In this document: piece after piece, positions 25,060 to 33,411 of the stretch | Layout: each line of letters begins with the position of its first letter | Position numbering within the stretch: position 1 is the first letter of the stretch | Assembly (NCBI GenBank): GCA_025464695.1 | Contig: JAODNQ010000152.1 | Span: 4,386-68,385, forward strand | Source of the DNA: Frankiales bacterium | GTDB lineage: Bacteria; Actinomycetota; Actinomycetes; Mycobacteriales; SCTD01 | Direction of reading: 5' to 3' | Length of the DNA: 64,000 nt | Translations under genes and position numbers: made by a program | Notes under the pieces: model-generated | Told to the model about the DNA's origin: nothing | Databases searched by the model: none | Seen by the model: the letters and a program-made list of their open reading frames with translations, nothing else

Positions 25060-26270
25060 ACCACGACTCCCTGCAGCGGCACCGCCGTCGCGCGGGCGTG
25101 GTCGCCGAGGCGGCGGGTGAAGCCGTCGGGCACGAGCAGGTCGTCGGCGTCGAGGTCGCGGATGCGGCTCTTGCCGATCCCGAGCAGGCCGCTGTCGATG
25201 CCGCTGCGCAGGATGTCGAAGACGTTCTCGACACCGCCCTGGCCGTTCGCGGCGAGGCCCCACAGGTACGCCCGGCCGATCATCACGGCCTTGGCGCCGA
25301 GGGCGACGGCCTTGACGACGTCGCTCCCGCGCCGGATCCCGCCGTCGAGCAGGACGTCGACCTCGTGCCCGACCGCCTCGGCGACCGCGGGCAGCGCCCG
25401 GATGCTCGCGGGCGTGCCGTCGAGGTTGTTGCCACCGTGGTTGCTCACGCTGATCGCGTCGAAGCCGACGTCGACGGCGTTCTTCGCGTCGTCCAGGCGC
25501 ATCACGCCCTTCAGCATCAGCTTGCCGTCGTACTGCGACCGCAGCCAGCGCAGGTCCTCCCACGTCGGGAGCGGGGTCTGCATCCACTCGTAGTACGCGC
25601 CGAAGAACCCGGGCGCGGGCTCACCGGGCAGCGCCATGTTCGGCGCCGTGAGGTCCGGGAGCGCACCGCTCCTGGCCCACTGCAGCGCCCACCGCGGCCG
25701 CAGCGCGACCTCGGGAGCGAACTTCACCATCGTCCGGAAGTCGATCTGCTGCGGGATCGAGGGGCTGCCCCAGTCGCGGCCGTTCGAGAACGACCAGTCG
25801 AGCGTCACGATGATCCCCGCGACCCCGGCGGCCTTCGCGCGCTCGATCCGGGCCGCGATCTGGTCGCGCGTGCCGGACCAGTAGAGCTGGAAGAACACCT
25901 TGTCGTTGACGGCGACGACGTCCTCGACAGCCTTGCTCGCGAAGCTGCTCAGCCCCATCGCGGTGCCCCGCGCCTGCGCAGCCCGGCCGATCGCGACCTC
26001 GCCGTCGGGGTGGACCGCCTGCACGCCCGTCGGGCTGATCATCACCGGGAGCGCGAGCTCCTGACCCATGACCGTCACCGACAGGTCCCGCTCGGTCGCG
26101 AGGTTCGCGACGTGCGGCGCGAACCCGAGCTCGCTGTAGGCGTCGACGTTGTCCTCGAGCGTCTTGCCCCGCTCACTGCCGGCCACCAGCGCCATGTAGA
26201 CGCTCTTGGGCAGCTTCTTCTTCGCGCGGCGCTGGGCCTCCGCGACGGTCTCGAACCAGGCTTCAGCCAT
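25056..26270 (-). CDS. mftD: mycofactocin biosynthesis FMN-dependent deaminase MftD
   Basis: 404 residues of the FMN alpha-hydroxyacid dehydrogenase fold: PVMISPTGVQAVHPDGEVAI, KVFFQLYWSGTRDQIAARIE, GIIVTLDWSFSNGRDW, the active-site His in DAISVSNHGGNNLDGTPASI, and VLLDGGIRRGSDVVKAVALG with the phosphate-binding GRAYLWGLAANGQGGV. MftD deaminates and oxidises the released 3-amino-5-(4-hydroxybenzyl)-4,4-dimethylpyrrolidin-2-one to pre-mycofactocin. It starts with ATG 4 bases after mftC and is coupled to mftE. Length and motifs are normal for the family. Confidence 0.93.
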   Translation of the reverse strand: MAEAWFETVAEAQRRAKKKLPKSVYMALVAGSERGKTLEDNVDAYSELGFAPHVANLATERDLSVTVMGQELALPVMISPTGVQAVHPDGEVAIGRAAQARGTAMGLSSFASKAVEDVVAVNDKVFFQLYWSGTRDQIAARIERAKAAGVAGIIVTLDWSFSNGRDWGSPSIPQQIDFRTMVKFAPEVALRPRWALQWARSGALPDLTAPNMALPGEPAPGFFGAYYEWMQTPLPTWEDLRWLRSQYDGKLMLKGVMRLDDAKNAVDVGFDAISVSNHGGNNLDGTPASIRALPAVAEAVGHEVDVLLDGGIRRGSDVVKAVALGAKAVMIGRAYLWGLAANGQGGVENVFDILRSGIDSGLLGIGKSRIRDLDADDLLVPDGFTRRLGDHARATAVPLQGVVV

Positions 26271-26274
26271 GTGC

Positions 26275-27489
26275 TCAGTCTCTCGAGAGGGTGAGGCCGG
26301 CGAGAGGACTCTCGTCGCAGCCCTTGCTGGGGACGGGGGTGTCGGGGCGGCGGACGCTCAGCGTCAGCGGGACGGGTCCGCCACGGACCCCGCCCTTGTG
26401 GGAGTGGTCGAGCGACGGCTTCGGGGCCTGGCCCGGCACGACCTTGCTCAGCCCGAGCTCGCCGTAGCCCTTGACGCACTCGGGGTCGGGACCGTCCAGG
26501 GGCAGGCCCGTGAAGAACTTGGCCGCCATGCAGCCGCCGCGGCAGGCGTCGTAGGCGTCGCAGCCCGCGCAGGCACCGCCGGACTGCGGCTCGCGCAGCT
26601 CCAGGAACAGCGCGCTCTCGCGCCACACCTTCGCGAACCCGCCCTCGCTGCGGACGTTGCCCGCCAGGAACTGGTCGTGGATCGCGAACGGGCAGGCGTA
26701 GACGTCGCCGACCGGGTCGATGAGGCAGACGACGCGGCCGGCCCCGCACAGGTTGAGCCCCGGCAGCGCCTCGCCGTAGGCCGCCAGGTGGAAGAAGGAG
26801 TCCCCGGTCAGGACACCCTCGCCGTGCGCGACGAGCCAGTCGTAGAGCTCGCGCTGCTGCGCCTGCGTGGGGTGCAGCTCGTCCCAGACGTCCGCGCCAC
26901 GACCGCTCGGCCGCAGCCGGGTGAGCCGCAGCTGGGCGCCGTAGGTGTCGGCGATCGACTTGAACAGGTCGAGCTGCGGGATGTTCTGCCGGGTGCAGAC
27001 GACGCTCAGCTTCGGGCTGACGCCGGCGGCGTGCAGGTGCGCCAGCGCCTTCACCGCGGTGTCGAACGAGCCCTGTCCGCGGACGGCGTCGTTGACGTCG
27101 GCGGTCGCGCCGTCGATCGAGATCTGCACGTCCACGTAGGAGTTCGCGGCGATCCGCCGGGCGGCCTCGGCGTCGAGCTTGATGCCGTTCGTCGAGAACT
27201 TCACGCCGACGTCGTGCGCCGTCGCGTAGTCGAGCAGCTCCCAGAAGTCGCTGCGCACGGTCGGCTCACCGCCGCCGATGTTCACGTAGAAGACCTGCAT
27301 GCGCTGCAGCTCGTCGATCACGGCCTTGCACTCGGCCGTGCTGAGCTCGCGCGGGTCGCGCCGGCCGCTGCTGCTCAGGCAGTGCGAGCACGCCAGGTTG
27401 CAGGCGTAGGTCAGCTCCCACGTCAGGCAGATCGGCGCGTCGAGGCCGAGAGCGAAGTGCTCCACGAGGGGGACGGCGGTGGTCGTCAT
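26275..27489 (-). CDS. mftC: mycofactocin radical SAM maturase MftC
   Basis: 404 residues. The radical SAM cluster is C30-x3-C34-x2-C37 in TYACNLACSHC. SAM-binding GGEP lies in NIGGGEPTVRSDFWELLDYA. The C-terminal SPASM domain has the cysteines of NLCGAGRVVCLID, DVYACPFAIHDQFLAGN, and GACAGCDAYDACRGGCMAAK for auxiliary Fe-S clusters. MftC oxidatively decarboxylates the C-terminal Tyr of MftA and then forms the Val-Tyr crosslink. The ATG overlaps the mftB stop (ATGA). No anomaly apart from a somewhat long C-terminal tail after the SPASM domain. Confidence 0.95.
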   Translation of the reverse strand: MTTTAVPLVEHFALGLDAPICLTWELTYACNLACSHCLSSSGRRDPRELSTAECKAVIDELQRMQVFYVNIGGGEPTVRSDFWELLDYATAHDVGVKFSTNGIKLDAEAARRIAANSYVDVQISIDGATADVNDAVRGQGSFDTAVKALAHLHAAGVSPKLSVVCTRQNIPQLDLFKSIADTYGAQLRLTRLRPSGRGADVWDELHPTQAQQRELYDWLVAHGEGVLTGDSFFHLAAYGEALPGLNLCGAGRVVCLIDPVGDVYACPFAIHDQFLAGNVRSEGGFAKVWRESALFLELREPQSGGACAGCDAYDACRGGCMAAKFFTGLPLDGPDPECVKGYGELGLSKVVPGQAPKPSLDHSHKGGVRGGPVPLTLSVRRPDTPVPSKGCDESPLAGLTLSRD

Positions 27490-27761
27490 GCGCGCTCCTG
27501 GATCATGTCGGTGGACGCCAGCGTGAACAGCGAGCGCGCGTACTGCGGCAGGTCCTCCGGCGCGAGGCCCGCCTCGACGCAGGCCTCGCGCGCCGACGGT
27601 GCGCCGTCGAGCCGCTCGACCACCGCGAGCAGCTGCCGGTCCTTCAAGAACGACAGCCGGCGGGTGCCGAAGTGGTAGAGCAGGGCGCCGAACGGCTCCG
27701 GCCGCACGCTCACTCCCGGGCTCACCCGCCACGCGCGGTCGAGCAGCTCAGAGGCGGTCAC
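27486..27761 (-). CDS. mftB: mycofactocin precursor chaperone MftB (RRE protein)
   Basis: About 91 residues starting VTASELLDRAWRVSPGVSVR. The conserved core PEPFGALLYHFGTRRLSFLK is the hallmark of MftB, followed by helices ending in STDMIQERA. MftB is a RiPP recognition element that binds the MftA leader and brings it to MftC. I use GTG 27761, 8 bases after mftA; GTG 27785 would add eight residues and overlap mftA. Coupled to mftC by ATGA. Confidence 0.92.
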   Translation of the reverse strand: MTASELLDRAWRVSPGVSVRPEPFGALLYHFGTRRLSFLKDRQLLAVVERLDGAPSAREACVEAGLAPEDLPQYARSLFTLASTDMIQERA

Positions 27762-27769
27762 GGGGGCGG

Positions 27770-27907
27770 CTAGTAGACGCCGCACATGCCGTCGATGGAC
27801 ACGTCCTCGACGAGCAGGTCCTGCTCCACCAGCTCCTGCTGCACGACCGGCTGAGCGGTCTCGACAGTGGTGTCGGTCGTGGTCTCGACGGTCGCGGTGC
27901 TGTCCAC
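27770..27907 (-). CDS. mftA: mycofactocin precursor peptide MftA
   Basis: A 45-residue peptide starting with GTG (VDSTATVETTT). The leader is Thr/Glu/Gln-rich, and the C-terminus reads VEDVSIDGMCGVY. The terminal IDGMCGVY is the invariant MftA signature, in which the last Val-Tyr pair becomes the redox core. GGAGGA lies 4 to 9 bases upstream of the GTG. It is the first gene of the operon mftA-B-C-D-E-SDR-F, all on the minus strand. The Thr-rich leader (TTTDTTVET) is longer in Thr than the mycobacterial form as I recall it; the leader is known to be variable. Confidence 0.95.
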   Translation of the reverse strand: MDSTATVETTTDTTVETAQPVVQQELVEQDLLVEDVSIDGMCGVY

Positions 27908-27964
27908 AGGGTCCTCCAAGGCAGTGTGAGCGGGGTCACGGCACAGTAGCGGCACCCAGTGCCA

Positions 27965-27993
27965 CAGGTCCAGCCCCTGGCAGGCTGGACCTG
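27965..27993. promoter_or_regulatory. candidate MftR operator in the mftA/mftR divergent promoter
   Basis: CAGGTCCAGCC and GGCTGGACCTG form a perfect 11-bp inverted repeat around a 7-base spacer, between the mftA start (27907) and the mftR start (28010). A dyad this long between divergent genes, one of which is a TetR repressor, is the expected form of an autoregulatory operator. In Mycobacterium smegmatis MftR represses mft and responds to long-chain acyl-CoA; that this site is bound here is inferred. Confidence 0.6.
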
Positions 27994-28009
27994 CTCGAGA
28001 GGAGAGCCC

Positions 28010-28651
28010 GTGCCGATGCCCGACGACCCGCGCCCCACCGCCCGGCCCGGGCGGCCCGCCGTGACCAGCCGCAGCGAGCTGGAGCAGGTGGCCCTGGGGC
28101 TCTTCCGCGAGCGCGGCTTCGAGGCCACCACCGTCGACGACCTCGCCGAGGCCGCCGGCATCGGGCGCCGCACCTTCTTCCGCTACTACGCGAGCAAGAA
28201 CGACGTCGTCTGGGGCGACTTCGAGACGGGCCTCGCCGAGCTGCGGCGGCACCTCGACGAGGACGAGGGACGGCCCCTGCTCGAGGCGCTGCGGCGGGGC
28301 GTCCTGGCCTTCAACACCGTGCCGGTCGAGCACCTCGAGGACCACCGCCAGCGGATGGCCCTGATCCTGCACGTGCCGGCCCTGCAGGCCCACAGCACGT
28401 TGCGCTACGCCGCGTGGCGGGCCGTCGTCGCGGACTACGCTGCCCGTCGGCTGGCACAGCCGGCGTCCTCGCTGCTGCCGCAGCTGGTCGGCCACACCTG
28501 CCTCGGCGCCGCTCTCACCGCGTACGAGCAGTGGCTCGCCGACCGCGAGAGCGACCTGACCGCGCTGCTCGACGAGGCGCTGTCCGCCCTCGACGGCCGG
28601 TGGGCCGACGCACCGGTCACCCCGTCGCGACGACGGACAGGAGCTTCGTGA
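28010..28651 (+). CDS. mftR: mycofactocin system TetR-family regulator MftR
   Basis: About 213 residues. The DNA-binding domain is LEQVALGLFRERGFEATTVD followed by DLAEAAGIGRRTFFRYYASK, closely matching MftR, including FFRYYxSK. The ligand domain is helical. The GTG at 28010 follows GAGGAGAG by five bases; an ATG at 28016 is the alternative. It is divergent from mftA across an 11-bp-arm dyad, and its last 35 bases overlap the 3' end of the convergent methyltransferase gene. Confidence 0.92.
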   Translation: MPMPDDPRPTARPGRPAVTSRSELEQVALGLFRERGFEATTVDDLAEAAGIGRRTFFRYYASKNDVVWGDFETGLAELRRHLDEDEGRPLLEALRRGVLAFNTVPVEHLEDHRQRMALILHVPALQAHSTLRYAAWRAVVADYAARRLAQPASSLLPQLVGHTCLGAALTAYEQWLADRESDLTALLDEALSALDGRWADAPVTPSRRRTGAS

Positions 28652-29399
28652 CGACGTGCCCCTCGCCCAGCAGCCGGCCCATGAGACGGCCCTGACGCTC
28701 GGCGTCCTGCCACGCCTCGCTGGACCGGTGGCGCCGCTCGACCACCTCGTCGACGCGGTCGACCCGGGCCTGCCACGCCAGCGGGGCGGGCGGGACCTGC
28801 GACGCCTCGACCTGCTCCACCAGCACGAAGCCCGCCTCGTCCAGCAGCGCCGCCAGCGACGCGTCCGTGGGGAAGTCGTTGCCGTCCGGCTGCTCCGGCA
28901 GCTGCTCGCTGACCTGGACCAGGACGAGCAGCCCGAGCCGTCCCTGCGGACCGAGGACGCGACGCAGCTCGGCCAGCAGGGCCGCCTTCTCGGTGGTCGT
29001 GCACAGGACGCCCAGGCACCAGGCGGCGTCGAAGGAGGCGTCGGCGAAGGGGAGCTGCTGCCCCCACGCGGCCACCGTGGGGAAGCCGAACAGCGACCGG
29101 GCCGCCTCGCAGGCGCCCACCATCGGCTCGGTGAGGAACGGCTGCGCGCCGTAGTGCTCGGCCGCGTACGCCGCCGGGCCGCCCACGCCCGCCCCGGCGT
29201 CGAGGAGCCGCGTGCCGGGCTCGAGCCGGAGCGACTCGCACAGCCAGGCGAGCCCCGCCGGGCTCCCGCTGCCCCGGCAGCCGGCGACCACCGCGAAGTC
29301 CTGCCCGAGCTCGGCCACGGCCTCCGACGTCCAGGCCGCGACCGTGTCGAACTCCGTCCGCATCGCGTCGGGGACGTCGTCCCCCGGGGCACCCGTCAT
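28617..29399 (-). CDS. class I SAM-dependent methyltransferase
   Basis: 260 residues. Motif I is TRLLDAGAGVGGPAAYAAEH at about residue 65-85, post-I has FLTEPMVGACEAA, motif II-like DASFDAAWCLGVLC, and motif III RVLGPQGRLGLLVLV. This is the ubiquinone/sterol-type Methyltransf_11 fold. It is coupled to the MTHFR-like gene by ATGA and convergent with mftR, overlapping it by 35 bases. Mycofactocin oligosaccharides are 2-O-methylated in mycobacteria by MftM, which is encoded elsewhere; a similar role here is only a hypothesis. The MTHFR partner suggests one-carbon chemistry instead. Confidence 0.78.
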   Translation of the reverse strand: MTGAPGDDVPDAMRTEFDTVAAWTSEAVAELGQDFAVVAGCRGSGSPAGLAWLCESLRLEPGTRLLDAGAGVGGPAAYAAEHYGAQPFLTEPMVGACEAARSLFGFPTVAAWGQQLPFADASFDAAWCLGVLCTTTEKAALLAELRRVLGPQGRLGLLVLVQVSEQLPEQPDGNDFPTDASLAALLDEAGFVLVEQVEASQVPPAPLAWQARVDRVDEVVERRHRSSEAWQDAERQGRLMGRLLGEGHVVTKLLSVVATG

Positions 29400-30406
29400 G
29401 CTGCGACCTCCTGCAGTGCTCGTCCGACCTCGGCCTTGACCTCCGCGGCGTAGCGCTCCCCGCGGTCGGACGCCAGGCCGCTGAGGTTCACGCCCTCGAC
29501 GCCGTCGACCTCCAGCAGGGCCCGCGCCTCGGCGACGGCGGCCGCGATGCCGGCCGTCACGGGGTCGGGCGCGTCGAGGACCCGCTGGACCTGCACGCCG
29601 TCCAGGTGCAGGCCGGGGAACGCCTGCAGGACCCGGGCGGACCGCTCGTCGGTGTAGACCGCCACCCCCGCGACGAACGGGATCGTCACCCCGACCGCCC
29701 GGCAGGCCGCGACGAAGGCGGCCACCCCCGCGGGCGAGCCGACGTGGTTGAGCAGGCACAGCGAGGCTCCGGCCCGCTGCTTGGCGAGCACGCGGTGCGG
29801 GCGCAGCTCCTGCGGCGGGGCGGACGGCGCCTCCGCGACGGCGAGGGGCAGGCCGGAGGCCGACAGCAGGGAGGTGAGCCGGGTGCTGTCGACGTCGAAG
29901 ACCTGCGTCACGCCGGGACGGGTGCCGTGGGCCCGCCCGTCGCCGGTCACGCACAGCACGCCGGCCGCGTCGGCGACCCGCAGGCCGTGGGCCTCCTGCT
30001 CGAGCACGACGCGGTTGCGGTCGCGGCAGGTCAGCGTGATCCAGGCCCGGCCGCCGCTGTCGCCGACCAGGGCCGCCATGAGGCTGGGCGGGAAGTCCGG
30101 CCGGTTCTGGTGCTCGCCCACGAGCACGGCGTCGCAGGACCCCGCGAGGGCGCCGACGACGTCCCGGACGCTGTCGACGTCGTACGGCCGCACGGTCAGG
30201 TCGGTGAGCACGCGGGGCGGCGCGGGCACGTGCGCCTCGGCCGCGGGCGGCAGGTCCCACGCGACGGCAGGCTCGTCCACGAACACGCACGGGTGGGGGG
30301 CCATCTCGCAGGTCAGGTCCTCCCGGACGCCACCGCACGGGCCGAAGACCATGCGCTTGGGGCAGCCGGGGACGCCGCCCTGCCCGAGCCCGTCCTGGGT
30401 CTCCAC
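29396..30406 (-). CDS. atypical methylenetetrahydrofolate-reductase family protein with N-terminal MTHFR_C-type Cys motif
   Basis: About 336 residues. Near the N-terminus, GCPKRMVFGPCGGVREDLTC matches the CPKxxxxGPCGG motif of the MTHFR C-terminal-like domain (metV type), here placed first. A MTHFR-like barrel follows: DAVLVGEHQNRPDF, AWITLTCRDRNRVVLEQEAH, AAGVLCVTGDGR. The FExFPP start and the ITQ Gln of classical MTHFR are not seen; the equivalent strand reads SLCLLNHVG. So it may bind a folate but work differently. I use GTG 30406; a TTG at 30469 is the only longer option. Coupled to the methyltransferase. Confidence 0.7.
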   Translation of the reverse strand: METQDGLGQGGVPGCPKRMVFGPCGGVREDLTCEMAPHPCVFVDEPAVAWDLPPAAEAHVPAPPRVLTDLTVRPYDVDSVRDVVGALAGSCDAVLVGEHQNRPDFPPSLMAALVGDSGGRAWITLTCRDRNRVVLEQEAHGLRVADAAGVLCVTGDGRAHGTRPGVTQVFDVDSTRLTSLLSASGLPLAVAEAPSAPPQELRPHRVLAKQRAGASLCLLNHVGSPAGVAAFVAACRAVGVTIPFVAGVAVYTDERSARVLQAFPGLHLDGVQVQRVLDAPDPVTAGIAAAVAEARALLEVDGVEGVNLSGLASDRGERYAAEVKAEVGRALQEVAA

Positions 30407-30512
30407 GCACGCCCTCCCGGTGCGACAGCCGTCGCTCGCCCCGCACCTACCCCGCCGCCGGGTGTCCAACGGCAGCGATGACGAACGGCACGCGGCGGCC
30501 GCAGCGACAGGG

Positions 30513-31739
30513 TCAGGCGTCGACGTTCTCGAACAGGGCCGCGAGGCCCTGGCCGCCGCCGATGCACATCGTCTCGAGGCCGTAGCGCGCGCCGCGGCGG
30601 GCCATCTCGCGGGTCAGGGTCGCCAGGATGCGGCCGCCGGTGGCCCCGACCGGGTGACCGAGCGAGATGCCGGAGCCGTTGACGTTCAGCCGGTCGAAGT
30701 CGCGCTCGCCGAAGCCCCACTCCCGGGTGCAGGCGAGGACCTGCGACGCGAAGGCCTCGTTGAGCTCGATGAGGTCGACGTCGGCGAGGGAGACGTCGGC
30801 GGCGGCCAGGGTGCGCGCGACGGCGGGCACGGGGCCGAGGCCCATGACCTCGGGGCCGACCCCCGCTCCTGACCAGGCGACGAGGCGCACCAGGGGACGC
30901 AGCCCCAGCTCGGCGGCCTTCTCCGGGTGCGTGACGACGCAGATCGACGCGCCGTCGTTCTGCCCGCTGGCGTTGCCCGCGGTGACGGTGGCCTCGGGGT
31001 CCACGCCGAGCCGCAGGGGCTTCAGCTGGGCCAGGCCCTCGACCGTCGTCCCGCGGCGGACGTGCTCGTCGACGGACACGGTCGTGTCACCCTTCCGGCT
31101 CTTCACCACGACCGGGACGATCTCCTCGTCGAACAGCCCGCCGTCGATCGCCGCGATCGCCCGCTCGTGGCTCCGGACCGCGTACTCGTCCTGCTCGGCC
31201 CGGCCGATCGCGTACTGGCGCCGCAGGTTCTCGGCGGTCTCGATCATGCCGCCCGGCACCGGGTGGTCCTTGCCGCCGGCGGTCACGCGTCCGCGCACGA
31301 GCGCGTCCTGCAGCAGCAGCCCCTGGCCCTTCACGCCCCAGCGCATCTCGCTCGAGTAGAAGGGCGCGTTGCTCATGGACTCCGCTCCCCCGGCGAGGAC
31401 CAGGTCGGAGGCGCCGCTCGAGACCTGCATCGCCGCGTAGACCACCGCCTGCAGCCCGCTCCCGCAGCGCCGGTCGATCTGCAGGCCCCCCGTGCCGATG
31501 TCGAGGCCGGCGTCGAGGGCGGCCACCCGGCCCAGCGCCGGCGCCTCCATCGTCGGGTAGCAGTGGCCGAGCAGGACGTCGTCGACCTGGTCTGCGGGGA
31601 TCCCCGTGCGCTCCAGGACCCCGCGGAGCACGGCGGAGGCGAGCTGGGCTGCGTGCAGGTCGCGCAGCCCACCGCCGAAGGCGCCGACGGGCGTGCGGAC
31701 GGGTTCACAGATGACGGCTTCGCGATGCATGGCAACCAT
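30513..31739 (-). CDS. acetyl-CoA C-acetyltransferase / thiolase
   Basis: 408 residues of the thiolase family. The acyl-enzyme Cys is C92 in IDRRCGSGLQAVVYAAMQV; NEAF is present in DLIELNEAFASQVLA; His is in GISLGHPVGATGGRIL; and the second Cys is in ETMCIGGGQGLAALFE. These are the full catalytic residues of the biosynthetic or degradative thiolase. The start ICEPVRTPVGAFGG is normal. ATG 31739 and 31730 are both possible. It can condense acetyl-CoA units or cleave 3-ketoacyl-CoA and so might feed the PhaC in the window or the acyl-CoA catabolism upstream. Divergent from the MBL gene. Confidence 0.92.
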   Translation of the reverse strand: MVAMHREAVICEPVRTPVGAFGGGLRDLHAAQLASAVLRGVLERTGIPADQVDDVLLGHCYPTMEAPALGRVAALDAGLDIGTGGLQIDRRCGSGLQAVVYAAMQVSSGASDLVLAGGAESMSNAPFYSSEMRWGVKGQGLLLQDALVRGRVTAGGKDHPVPGGMIETAENLRRQYAIGRAEQDEYAVRSHERAIAAIDGGLFDEEIVPVVVKSRKGDTTVSVDEHVRRGTTVEGLAQLKPLRLGVDPEATVTAGNASGQNDGASICVVTHPEKAAELGLRPLVRLVAWSGAGVGPEVMGLGPVPAVARTLAAADVSLADVDLIELNEAFASQVLACTREWGFGERDFDRLNVNGSGISLGHPVGATGGRILATLTREMARRGARYGLETMCIGGGQGLAALFENVDA

Positions 31740-31826
31740 TGTGGGCCCCGCCGAGTCCGGCGGGGCAGGTGCCGGTCACGGCCCGCCGCGAGGGACGTGG
31801 TCGCATGACCCGGTGACGAGAGACGC

Positions 31827-32876
31827 ATGACCATCACCGGGACGCGGCAGCGCGAGGCCTGGCTGGCGAGACGCATGCCCCCGGTGGAGGAGCTGCGGCC
31901 GGGCCTCTGGTCGGTGCCGGTGCCCATCCCCGACAACCCGCTGCGCTACGTCTCGGTCTACGTCCTGGCCCTCGCCGACGGCGGCCTCGGCCTGGTCGAC
32001 GCCGGGTGGGACAGCGACGAGGGCTGGCAGGCACTGACGGCGGGCCTGGCGGGCATCGGCGCCAGCACGAGCGACGTGCGCGGCGTCCTCGTCACCCACC
32101 TGCACCCCGACCACCTGGGGCTCGCCGCGCGCGTGCGGGCAGCCTCCGGCGCGTGGCTGGCCATGCACCCCGCCGACGCGGCCGTCGTCGGTCGATGGAA
32201 CAGCGAGGGCACCGAGGCCACCCGGGCGAGGCAGGTGGACGCGCTGGTACGGCTGGGCGCTGCCCGGTCGGACGCGGAGAGCGACGTCGCCAGCCTCGAG
32301 CAGCTCTCGCTGCTGACCCGCCTCGCCCTGCCCGACCGGCTGCTGGAGGACGGCGACCTCGCCGACCTCAGCGGGTGGCAGCTGCGGGCCGTGCACACGC
32401 CTGGGCACACCGCGGGCCACCTGTGCTTCAGCGAGGAGCGCACCGGGCTGTTCTTCTCGGGCGACCACGTGCTGCCCCGCATCACGCCCCACATCTCCAG
32501 CGACCCCGACGTCGACCCGGACCCGCTGCGCTCGTACCTGTCCTCCCTGGCGGCCGTCCGCGGCCGGCCGGCCACCGAGGTGCTCCCGGCGCACGAGTGG
32601 CGCTTCACCGGCCTCGCCGAGCGGGTGGACCAGCTGACCGAGCACCACGAGCAGCGGCTCCTCGAGCTGGTGGACGCCCTGCAGGCGCACCCGGGGAGCA
32701 CCGCGTGGGACCTCGCTGCCCACGTGTCCTGGTCACGACCGTGGGAGGCGTACGAGCGCCACATGCGCATCGTCGCGGTCTCCGAGACCGACGCGCACCT
32801 GCGGCTGCTGGAGAGCCGCGGCCTGGTGTCGGGCGCGGACACGGGAGCGGTCGCCTGGACCGCCGTGGGGCGGTGA
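31827..32876 (+). CDS. MBL-fold metallo-hydrolase
   Basis: 349 residues. The metal motif HxHxDH is in GVLVTHLHPDHLGLAARV; further ligands are His in VHTPGHTAGHLCF, Asp in FFSGDHVLPRITPH, and His in LPAHEWRF. The C-terminal 90 residues form a helical winged-helix-like cap (VDQLTEHHEQRLLELVDALQ), the layout of the glyoxalase II-like/LACTB2-like group with a C-terminal wHTH. Likely hydrolyses a thioester or ester. Convergent with the cupin gene, 19 bases apart. Confidence 0.85.
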   Translation: MTITGTRQREAWLARRMPPVEELRPGLWSVPVPIPDNPLRYVSVYVLALADGGLGLVDAGWDSDEGWQALTAGLAGIGASTSDVRGVLVTHLHPDHLGLAARVRAASGAWLAMHPADAAVVGRWNSEGTEATRARQVDALVRLGAARSDAESDVASLEQLSLLTRLALPDRLLEDGDLADLSGWQLRAVHTPGHTAGHLCFSEERTGLFFSGDHVLPRITPHISSDPDVDPDPLRSYLSSLAAVRGRPATEVLPAHEWRFTGLAERVDQLTEHHEQRLLELVDALQAHPGSTAWDLAAHVSWSRPWEAYERHMRIVAVSETDAHLRLLESRGLVSGADTGAVAWTAVGR

Positions 32877-32895
32877 GCCGGCAGCCGCGCACAGC

Positions 32896-33411
32896 TCAGG
32901 ACAGGTCGACCTCGCTCCAGTCGAGCGCGTCGAGGTTGACGACCACGGCCTCCTGCGTCGTGCGCGCGATGACGACGACTGCCTCGACGTCCGGGTCGGG
33001 GTTCTCCTCCCGGTGCGGCACGAACGGCGGCACGAAGACGTAGTCGCCGGGCGCCGTCTGCAGGCGCGTCTCGACCGGCTCCTCGCCCTCGAGGTCCACG
33101 AAGACGAACACCGGACTGCCGGACACGACGTAGATGGCCGTCTCCGACCCGCCGTGGTGGTGGTTGCCGGACGCCGTGGCGGCGGGCACGTGGGTCTGCC
33201 CCATCCACAGGCTCTGCGCTCCGACGGTCTTGCCGCTGATGGCCTCGAGGCGCTGCATGCCGGCGGTCTGCGTGGTCTGCCCCACCAGCCCGGAGGGCGC
33301 GACCCGGTGCAGGCGCCGGTGGAACGGGTCGATGTCGGCGGGCAGCAGGACGCCGCTCGGGGTGCGGACGCCGTCAGGCGTCGAGCCGGCAGGGACGTGG
33401 AGAGCGGGCAT
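32896..33411 (-). CDS. cupin-domain protein
   Basis: 171 residues. Cupin motif 1 is GNHHHGGSETAIYVVSGSPV (HHHG...E), and motif 2 is APGDYVFVPPFVPHREENPD (PG...P..H). These give a 3-His/Glu metal site in a small single barrel. It could be a dioxygenase, isomerase or ligand sensor. Its ATG overlaps the stop of the LysR gene by one base (TGATG), so the regulator and cupin are coupled and probably sense or process the same compound. Confidence 0.85.
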   Translation of the reverse strand: MPALHVPAGSTPDGVRTPSGVLLPADIDPFHRRLHRVAPSGLVGQTTQTAGMQRLEAISGKTVGAQSLWMGQTHVPAATASGNHHHGGSETAIYVVSGSPVFVFVDLEGEEPVETRLQTAPGDYVFVPPFVPHREENPDPDVEAVVVIARTTQEAVVVNLDALDWSEVDLS

